Positions 1-5,272 of a stretch of DNA of 9,724 nucleotides are shown here, in pieces. A model generated the notes under the pieces. The model searched no databases and was not told the origin of the DNA. It saw nothing but the letters and a program-made list of their open reading frames with translations. A program made the translations under genes and the position numbers. Source of the stretch: Bacteroidota bacterium (lineage in GTDB: Bacteria; Bacteroidota; Bacteroidia; J057); assembly GCA_963169475.1 (NCBI GenBank), contig CAUJFT010000296.1:1-9724 (forward strand), given 5' to 3'. The first letter of the stretch is position 1. Every line of letters begins with the position of its first letter.

Positions 1-30
1 TTTTAGCTTTTTGAAAGAACTTCTTGGCAT
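1..30 (-). CDS. Possible 5' end of a gene running off the left edge
   Basis: An ATG at 30-28 on the minus strand opens a frame reading MPRSSFKKLK to the window edge. A purine-rich GGGAGGGA tract lies just upstream of it and there is an in-frame TAA nine codons before it. This is the first ATG downstream of the leftward promoter at 237-268. Only ten codons are visible, so no family can be named and it may not be a gene. Confidence 0.22.
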   Translation of the reverse strand, partial: MPRSSFKKLK

Positions 31-239
31 TCTATCTCCCTCCCTCTTGGCTTACCCTTTTTGGCGGGAGGGGGAGCTTCGGCTTTTTTGCTTCGGGGAG
101 TTTAGGGCTCCTTGACGCTTGATTTTGTGGCTGCCAACGCCAAGATAACCGCACCTATCACCAAACCTGCGTTTATCTGCCAATAGTCCGCAACTTAGTT
201 TCTCCCCTCAAGGTCTCTCTTGGTGTACTGCTCCTGCAA
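3..239 (-). other. GC-rich transcribed segment: broken small-protein frame or untranslated RNA
   Basis: This segment is clearly more GC-rich than the DNA to its right (35 of 60 bases are G or C at 61-120). One minus-strand frame runs through it and is interrupted by TAA at 197-195 and 104-102. Its pieces read like protein. The first ends QYTKRDLEGRN. The second (194-102) contains a hydrophobic stretch, INAGLVIGAVILALAA, flanked by acidic residues before and Lys after. The third is rich in Ala, Pro and Lys (KKAEAPPPAKKGKPRGRE). There is no ATG. It could be a gene broken by two stops, several tiny genes with unusual starts, or a structured RNA, since GGGGAG and CTCCCC segments could pair. I do not recognise it and cannot choose between these. 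Confidence 0.25.
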
Positions 240-268
240 ATATCAGGACATATTTTGAATATTCCAAA
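237..268 (-). promoter_or_regulatory. Bacteroidota-type promoter firing leftward
   Basis: Reading the minus strand, TTTG (268-265) is followed after 20 bases by GATATTTG (244-237). This matches seven of eight positions of the phylum's TAnnTTTG -7 element and has a usual spacing to the -33 TTTG. Transcription would start near 230 and run through the GC-rich segment to the left edge. It lies just after the end of the recombinase remnant. Confidence 0.45.
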
Positions 269-302
269 TGTTTTTCAAAAAAAACATGGTTTTTTTATTT
301 TT

Positions 303-437
303 TTACAAATTAAGGCTATCTAATGGACTTTTGATGTTTTTGCGTATATTATTCCTTATTTGTGTGTAAACCTTGGTGGTTTTAATAGAGGAATGCCCCA
401 AAAGTTGTTGTATATGGGCTAAGGAAACCTTGGCTTC
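303..437 (-). pseudogene. C-terminal remnant of a tyrosine recombinase (phage integrase family)
   Basis: The 44 codons before the TAA at 305-303 encode the end of the catalytic domain of a Xer/phage-type integrase. LAHIQQLLGHSS carries the conserved LGH histidine. IKTTKVYTQI carries the nucleophilic tyrosine, nine residues after that histidine. The tail KSPLDSLNL is a common ending in Bacteroidota integrases. Family members cut and rejoin DNA at specific sites through a phosphotyrosine intermediate. Upstream in frame there is a TGA at 440-438, where family alignment would expect a sense codon (residues VMYL then EAKVSL), and a TAA at 455-453. The rest of the enzyme, including the arginine of box I, is absent and there is no start codon. 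It is therefore a relic, probably of an integrative element once present here. Confidence 0.8.
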
Positions 438-474
438 TCATAAATACATGACTTACCAATAAATATAAGACTAT

Positions 475-543
475 CCGTAAATTTACGGTTATATTCAATC
501 TAACCTTATCCGTAAATTTACGGTAAAATACGTAAATTTACGG
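475..543. repeat. Three copies of the 14-bp palindrome CCGTAAATTTACGG
   Basis: Perfect palindromes CCGTAAATTTACGG occur at 475-488 and 510-523, and a third copy with one changed base (ACGTAAATTTACGG) at 530-543. The last two sit inside a larger dyad, with ACCTTAT at 503-509 matched by ATAAGGT at 547-553. The cluster lies between the recombinase remnant and the zinc-ribbon fragment. Repeated symmetric sites of this kind usually bind a dimeric protein, such as an autoregulating repressor, or serve in replication or recombination. No complete DNA-binding protein gene is adjacent, so the role is open. Confidence 0.75.
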
Positions 544-550
544 TTCATAA

Positions 551-667
551 GGTATAAAAGGAGCTTGTCAATTTTCTAACAAAGAAATTTTGGGTAGAGC
601 GGACAAAAAATATTGCTCTACTGATTGTCGAACATCTGTGTGTCTTCAAAAAATTATTTCAGTATAA
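551..667 (+). pseudogene. Fragment of a small zinc-ribbon protein
   Basis: The frame from GGT at 551 to TAA at 665-667 contains CQFSNKEILGRADKKYC followed by STDCR. This closely resembles the small Bacteroidota proteins that start with a four-cysteine zinc ribbon of the form CxxCGK...GRxDKKFCSxxCR. Here the second cysteine of the first pair is Ser (C-Q-F-S), so the metal site would lack one ligand. There is no ATG upstream before the in-frame stop at 548-550. The usual Asn-rich continuation after CR is replaced by a short unrelated tail. I read it as a decayed gene. The family's function is not known to me, and the assignment rests on remembered motif similarity. Confidence 0.55.
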
Positions 668-678
668 AAATAGGGTAA

Positions 679-756
679 TGTCATAAATAGAATAGTACAC
701 CTTGTTATTGTTCGATAATCAGTTATTTTAAATAATATGTACACTCATTTATGACA
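679..756. repeat. Inverted repeat TGTCATAAAT / ATTTATGACA
   Basis: TGTCATAAAT at 679-688 is exactly matched in inverse orientation at 747-756, with a 58-base spacer that is AT-rich and holds no gene. Each arm is accompanied on its inner side by a GTACAC-like sequence. It might be paired operator half-sites, short terminal repeats of a lost insertion, or chance in AT-rich DNA. The rest of 668-890 shows nothing else I can support. Confidence 0.3.
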
Positions 757-890
757 CTGCTGCCAATCGTTTACAATCGTATTATATCGCTTTTATTCCA
801 AAACTTATGCTTATAAAAATCATTCAAGATAAAAAAATGTCCGGAAAGATATTTTAGCGGCATTTCATAAGGGGCTATCTTAAAATTGTG

Positions 891-898
891 TACTTTTG
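891..898 (+). promoter_or_regulatory. Possible -7 element for the dehydrogenase gene
   Basis: TACTTTTG fits the Bacteroidota -7 consensus TAnnTTTG exactly and lies 45 bases before the ATG at 944, giving a leader of about 40 bases. A clear -33 TTTG at the right spacing is lacking, so the call is moderate. The leader is A/T-rich without a Shine-Dalgarno site, as is normal for the phylum. Confidence 0.4.
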
Positions 899-943
899 CA
901 AAATTTTAGATATGTTTTTAACTTTTATATAATTTAAAACGAA

Positions 944-1810
944 ATGATTACCAAATATCAAAAAGTTGCTGTAATTGGTGCTGGAACCATGGGAAACGGA
1001 ATTGCGCATGTGTTTGCACAAAGTGGATATAGTGTGAACTTAATAGACATTTCCCAATCATCTTTGGACAAAGCTATCAATACTATTGCCAAAAACATGG
1101 ATAGACAGGTAAAAAAATCCTTAATGACCGAAGATGCAAAGGCGGAAGCACTTGGAAATATTAAGACCTTCACTGTTTTATCGGAAGGGGTTGCTGATAG
1201 AGATATTGTTATAGAGGCAGCCACTGAAAATGTGGATTTGAAGATTAAGATTTTTAAGGACATGGATACTTTTTCTCCTGCCCACGCCATTCTTGCTACT
1301 AATACATCTTCTATTTCGATTACTCTTCTTGCTGCTCATACCCAAAGGAGCAGTCAGGTAATCGGAATGCACTTTATGAACCCCGTACCTGTAATGAAAT
1401 TAGTAGAGATTATTACGGGGTATGACACTGCTAAGGAAGTAACCAACGATACTGTTGCGCTTTCTGCTTATTTGGGTAAAATTCCTGTTGCAGTCAATGA
1501 TTATCCAGGTTTTGTAGCCAACAGAATCTTGATGCCGATGATTAACGAAGCCATTTATACCCTTTATGAGGGGGTTGCGGGTGCCGAAGAAATAGACAAT
1601 GTAATGAAATTGGGTATGGGGCATCCGATGGGGCCTCTTAGGCTTGCCGATTTTATCGGGTTAGATGTCTGTCTTGCCATTTTGAACGTATTGTATGAAG
1701 GATTGGGTAATCCTAAATATGCCCCTTGTCCACTCTTGAAAAAAATGGTTTCTGCCGGACATTTAGGAGATAAAACGGGTAGGGGATTTTACAATTATGC
1801 CAAGGTTTAA
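944..1810 (+). CDS. hbd: 3-hydroxybutyryl-CoA dehydrogenase
   Basis: This soluble enzyme interconverts (S)-3-hydroxyacyl-CoA, typically 3-hydroxybutyryl-CoA, and 3-oxoacyl-CoA using NAD(P) in butanoate or beta-oxidation type pathways. The product has 288 residues, the usual length of the stand-alone family. The N-terminal Rossmann fold shows VIGAGTMGNG (glycines 12, 14 and 17) and the acidic residue Asp35 at the end of the second strand. The active-site residues align by spacing with the human enzyme: Ser122 in ATNTSS, His143 in GMHFMNPVP, Glu155 in KLVEII, and Asn193 in PGFVANR. The C-terminal helical domain includes GMGHPMGPLRLADFIGLD at 225-242. The ATG start is supported by the Rossmann strand beginning at about residue 7. 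It stands alone, with no other acyl-CoA genes nearby, and is the only gene on this strand. The symbol paaH is used for close relatives, and exact chain-length preference cannot be told. Confidence 0.95.
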   Translation: MITKYQKVAVIGAGTMGNGIAHVFAQSGYSVNLIDISQSSLDKAINTIAKNMDRQVKKSLMTEDAKAEALGNIKTFTVLSEGVADRDIVIEAATENVDLKIKIFKDMDTFSPAHAILATNTSSISITLLAAHTQRSSQVIGMHFMNPVPVMKLVEIITGYDTAKEVTNDTVALSAYLGKIPVAVNDYPGFVANRILMPMINEAIYTLYEGVAGAEEIDNVMKLGMGHPMGPLRLADFIGLDVCLAILNVLYEGLGNPKYAPCPLLKKMVSAGHLGDKTGRGFYNYAKV

Positions 1811-1909
1811 ACCTGTAAAGACTTATTAAGAGGTTGTGAAAGGAAATTCTCTCAAAGAACACGTAATACTCTACAATATTAACAATCAGATATTTACGCT
1901 ATAAAGCAA

Positions 1910-1946
1910 AAAAGATACCCTTGCCGTCAGACACAGGGTATCTTTT
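1910..1946. terminator. Bidirectional intrinsic terminator between converging genes
   Basis: AAAAGATACCCT (1910-1921) and AGGGTATCTTTT (1935-1946) form a perfect 12-bp stem around a 13-base loop. A run of six A at 1908-1913 gives the U tract for leftward transcripts. A run of four T at 1943-1946 gives a weaker one for rightward transcripts. It begins 19 bases beyond the stop of the EF-G-like gene and about 100 beyond the dehydrogenase stop. Confidence 0.8.
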
Positions 1947-1965
1947 CAGTAAAGAAGAGTATTGT

Positions 1966-4098
1966 TTAATGGTTTTCTTCTTTGTGATTTGCCGAATGAG
2001 CCTGAATGAGCTTAGCCTGAACATCGGGAGGGGTTGGGCTATACTCAAGAAACTCGGTAGAAAAGGAGGCGCGCCCTTGTGTAATAGAACTCAAGCTCGT
2101 GGCATAACGGTTTAATTCAGATAATGGTACTCTAGCCACAATTTTCTGATAATTTCCTTCGGAGCCGATATTCTCTACGATTGCCCTTCGGGTTTGTAAA
2201 TCAGTCATTACGTCTCCTGTATATTCTGCGGGTACATAGACTTCAAGTTTATTAATTGGTTCCATAATTTTGGGGTTTGCTGCGACAAAAGCCTCTTTAA
2301 AAGCCATCATTCCCGCAATTTTAAATGAAATTTCATTGGAGTCAACGGCGTGCATTTTCCCGTCATATACTGCTACGCATACATCTCTTGCTGGAGAGCC
2401 TGTGAGCGGACCTTCTTCCATCTTTTCCATGATTCCTTTCAGAATAGCCGGTAGGAATCGGGCTTCGATAACCCCTCCAACAATACAATTATAAAATATC
2501 AATTTCCCACCCCAAGGAAGGTCTTGCACTTCTTTGCCTCTGATATTAAAGCCGGCGGGGTCAGACATTCCCTCATAGTAGGGTTCAACATGGATAAAAA
2601 CCTCTCCAAACTGTCCTGCTCCTCCGCTTTGCTTTTTGTGGCGATAGGTTGCCTTGGCGGGCTGTTGTATTGTTTCTCTATAAGATATTCTGGGATTTAC
2701 ATACTTGATTTCAATGCTGTGTATGTGTTCGAGAATCCACTTAATCACTTGGAGATGAAGCTCTCCTTGTGCATGAAGAAGTGTTTGTTTGAGTTCTTGT
2801 GAAAATTCTACGATTAAGGTAGGGTCACTTTCGTGGAGTTTATTTAGCTGTTGAGCCATTTTTTCTTCATCTTGTTGCTTGACTACCTCTATTGCCATTC
2901 TGATTCGGGGATTGGGAAACACAATGGGCTTTAGTACTACTCCGTCATTTACTGCACGTACTGTATGATTTAGGTGGGTATCCTTAAATTTTACCGTCGC
3001 GCCTATATCTCCGGCATGAAGTTTTTGTACTGCTATTCTATTTTTTCCATCAATTACATATAGTTGATTGATTTTTCCGCTAGCACCATTAGAGGTATTA
3101 AATAACTCTTGCCCCGCGTGTAAAGTACCGGAACATACCTTAAAGAAACTCATTGCGCCGGTGTGTTTTTCGTTTTCGGACTTAAACACAAAAAGTGTAG
3201 TAGTTTCATCATCAGGTTTAATCTGCTTGTCTTCTGTCGTAAACTCGGAGTGCATTTCATCTGCTGATGGACACACATTATCAATGAAACCCATTAATCT
3301 TCCGCTCCCCATATCTTTTTTAGCAGAAAGGCAGAACAAAGGAAAAACATCATGGTTTAACATTCCTTTTTTTAATCCTTCCCGCATTTCATCTTCGTCC
3401 AATTCTCCTTTCTCAAAATAGATTTCCATCAGTCGTTCGTCATTTTCAGCAGCCGCTTCCACCAAGCGATTATGAAGGGTATCGGCTTTTTCCTTCTCAC
3501 TGTCAGGGATAGGCAGCTTTTCGGGTTTGCCTCCGGTTACAGGGAATTTATACATTACCATCTTTAATAAATCAATAATCATATTAAATCCTTCTCCTGC
3601 ATTAACCGGATATTGGACTGCTACTACTTTCTCACTGAAATGCTGTTTTGCCTGCTCAAAGGTATTCCAGAAGTCCGATTTAGGGTGGTCTAGTTGATTT
3701 ACTACAAAAATAGTAGGTTTCTTATAGTATTCCAGATGTCGCCAGATAAGTTCAGTACCTACCTCTACTCCGTACTGCCCGTTAAGTACCATTAGTGCAG
3801 TATCCGACACCCTAAGTGAACCAATAATCTCCCCGCAAAAGTCATCTAATCCGGGTGTGTCTATAATATTGATTTTAAACCCTCTCCACTCCGTGTGCAT
3901 AACAGAAGCAGTAATAGAGTTTTTCCTTTCCTTTTCAATCTCGTGGTAATCAGAAACGGTATTTCCGTCTTCTATGCTTCCCATTCGACTGATAACGCCT
4001 CCTTCATACATCATACATTCAGCCAAGGTGGTTTTACCCGACTTGGGGCTCCCCACCAATACAATGTTTTTAATTTCTTTCGTTACGTAATTTTTCAT
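1966..4098 (-). CDS. EF-G-like translational GTPase (elongation factor G paralogue)
   Basis: The 710-residue product has the full five-domain plan of EF-G. GTPase motifs are G1 GSPKSGKT (16-23), G3 DTPG (80-83), G4 NQLD (134-137) and a G5-like SAK (258-260). Domain II is at about 300-386, domain III 395-468, domain IV from about 470 with the conserved QSGGAGQFGEV (490-500), and domain V about 605-690. EF-G moves tRNA and mRNA through the ribosome, and canonical fusA is the housekeeping copy. This protein matches the divergent EF-G-like paralogues common in Bacteroidota: N-terminal VGSPKSGKTTLAE, switch-I region ERKNSI instead of ERGITI, and Gln in place of Lys in the NKxD motif. It is not beside rpsL, rpsG or tuf, as true fusA usually is. 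The paralogue's precise role is not established. The ATG has an A/T-rich leader, and upstream only a weak TACCTTTA (4186-4179 on the minus strand) resembles a promoter. Confidence 0.92.
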   Translation of the reverse strand: MKNYVTKEIKNIVLVGSPKSGKTTLAECMMYEGGVISRMGSIEDGNTVSDYHEIEKERKNSITASVMHTEWRGFKINIIDTPGLDDFCGEIIGSLRVSDTALMVLNGQYGVEVGTELIWRHLEYYKKPTIFVVNQLDHPKSDFWNTFEQAKQHFSEKVVAVQYPVNAGEGFNMIIDLLKMVMYKFPVTGGKPEKLPIPDSEKEKADTLHNRLVEAAAENDERLMEIYFEKGELDEDEMREGLKKGMLNHDVFPLFCLSAKKDMGSGRLMGFIDNVCPSADEMHSEFTTEDKQIKPDDETTTLFVFKSENEKHTGAMSFFKVCSGTLHAGQELFNTSNGASGKINQLYVIDGKNRIAVQKLHAGDIGATVKFKDTHLNHTVRAVNDGVVLKPIVFPNPRIRMAIEVVKQQDEEKMAQQLNKLHESDPTLIVEFSQELKQTLLHAQGELHLQVIKWILEHIHSIEIKYVNPRISYRETIQQPAKATYRHKKQSGGAGQFGEVFIHVEPYYEGMSDPAGFNIRGKEVQDLPWGGKLIFYNCIVGGVIEARFLPAILKGIMEKMEEGPLTGSPARDVCVAVYDGKMHAVDSNEISFKIAGMMAFKEAFVAANPKIMEPINKLEVYVPAEYTGDVMTDLQTRRAIVENIGSEGNYQKIVARVPLSELNRYATSLSSITQGRASFSTEFLEYSPTPPDVQAKLIQAHSANHKEENH

Positions 4099-4555
4099 GT
4101 TACTTCAATTTTAAGAGGATTAGTAAGTAAAAAAAAAGAAAAATGTCAAGATTAAATAGCGAATCAGGCTTCAGGCGTTAAAGGTAATCATTTTGTTTGA
4201 ATTGAAAATATATGTAGTATTTTTTTTCTATTCTGCTCGATATTTTTTATGATAATAAGTAAAGCCCCTCCGCATCATGTTGAGCAAATGTAAAACATCA
4301 CACTGCTTTCCCTTAAAAATGACCTATTCAAGTCAATACTCCCTATTATTATTCACTCATTATATATAGGGTAGCCCCTCAAAACTAAATTGTATGAGTT
4401 TGTTTTATACCATAAAATTACACTTTCTACCTTTAAAAAAATGCCATGTAGAGTTTTTTTTCATGTCCCTTACAAATAGAGTTCTAAGTCTATCGAAATA
4501 GGGAACAGGCTACGGTAAAGCCCTAAAAAATTGGTGGTATCTGGTATATCTCAAG
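4099..4555. other. AT-rich intergenic gap with no recognised gene
   Basis: This stretch holds many stops in all frames and no coding potential I can support. AGCCCCTC occurs at 4263-4270 and again at 4373-4380 in the same orientation. No terminator hairpin is obvious after the stop of the small gene to the right. The leader and presumably the promoter of the EF-G-like gene lie at its left end. Confidence 0.6.
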
Positions 4556-4933
4556 CTATAGTCTAACATTATAAACATCTGTCTTATTCCTAAGAATGTT
4601 AAAAGAAGCAAATAAGCTAGGGTCTTCAGACTCTTCTATCAAATCAAACATAATACAATCCCCTCCTAAGCCTTCAAAGATAAGTGTGAAATTTTGATAA
4701 CCCTCATTATATGTTCTTGTCCATTGGGGATAAAATGCGATACCTAATGCTGTAAGTATTTTATACTTCTTACCATTGAGTTTGTCAATAAGGAATGTTT
4801 CTGGGGTTGCCCTCATTCCATTATTTGAACTCATCCAAAGAGAACAATGTACAATGGTTTGTCTCTCTTCTATGGCACTTATGAGAAACTCTATCTTTAT
4901 TTGTTCTGTGGGTTCGTTGGTAGTAATAGACAT
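4556..4933 (-). CDS. Small conserved-looking protein of unknown function
   Basis: The predicted product has 125 residues from the ATG at 4933-4931, beginning MSITTNEPTEQIKIEF. A TTG at 4993 would add 20 residues, but this extension is unusual in composition, so I prefer the ATG. The body alternates short strands and turns. It contains TPETFLID, GKKYKILTALGI and FTLIFEGL followed by CIMFDLIEE. This W...ETF..D..GKKYK...A.GI...F.L.FE...FDLIE pattern recalls an all-beta, immunoglobulin-like module seen in Bacteroidota proteins of unknown role. No signal peptide or membrane segment is visible, so it would be cytosolic unless the start is wrong. It stands alone between long AT-rich gaps. Expression signals were not found. 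It could also be a fragment of a longer ancestral protein. Confidence 0.6.
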   Translation of the reverse strand: MSITTNEPTEQIKIEFLISAIEERQTIVHCSLWMSSNNGMRATPETFLIDKLNGKKYKILTALGIAFYPQWTRTYNEGYQNFTLIFEGLGGDCIMFDLIEESEDPSLFASFNILRNKTDVYNVRL

Positions 4934-5206
4934 AAGGGGGAAAATTAGTTTTTCTGTTTTTTGCCTAAAAAGCAAACGGTAGTTTTGAAACAATTGGAGA
5001 ACTCATTACCAACTCTTTCAAAATTCTGCCCCAAATTACAATAAGTTTTTCAATATTCCATCATAAAATTTACTTTTTTTACATATTTATGCTATCTATC
5101 TATGAACTAATTACGGGGTAGTTGTTTAGGAGAACTATTTGCTCAATATGTAATGGGGCTTTGAAGGGCTACATTCGCTTAACAAGACAAGGAGGGATAG
5201 CCGTAA
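4934..5206. other. Intergenic region, no gene supported
   Basis: AT-rich DNA lies between the small unknown gene and the hairpin at 5207. A 34-codon stop-free minus-strand frame ending at the TAG at about 4960, with the segment KELVMSSPIVSKLPFAF, has no clear start and is too short to call. No promoter matching TTTG / TAnnTTTG was seen in front of the gene to the left. Confidence 0.4.
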
Positions 5207-5244
5207 ATCTGTCCTTGTTGGTAAAAACACAAACAAGGACAGAT
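5207..5244 (-). terminator. Hairpin downstream of the TonB receptor gene
   Basis: ATCTGTCCTTGTT (5207-5219) and AACAAGGACAGAT (5232-5244) form a perfect 13-bp stem with a 12-base loop, starting about 30 bases after the receptor's stop. There is no proper U run after the stem on the minus strand. Termination, or 3'-end protection of the transcript, is likely from its position but not certain. Confidence 0.5.
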
Positions 5245-5272
5245 ACAATGAGAGTAGTCCGCGCTAAATATT

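Noticed and set aside
303..667. Alternative genetic code reading the in-frame TAA/TGA stops as sense
   Set aside because: The intact genes in the window end at normal TAA or TAG stops close to terminators or expected C-termini, and the affected frames differ in which stop they carry.
871..895. GGGGCTATCTTAAAATTGTGTAC resembling an insertion-sequence end
   Set aside because: No matching inverted end or transposase fragment was found in the window. The similar AGCCCCTC copies at 4263 and 4373 are direct repeats with no element between them.
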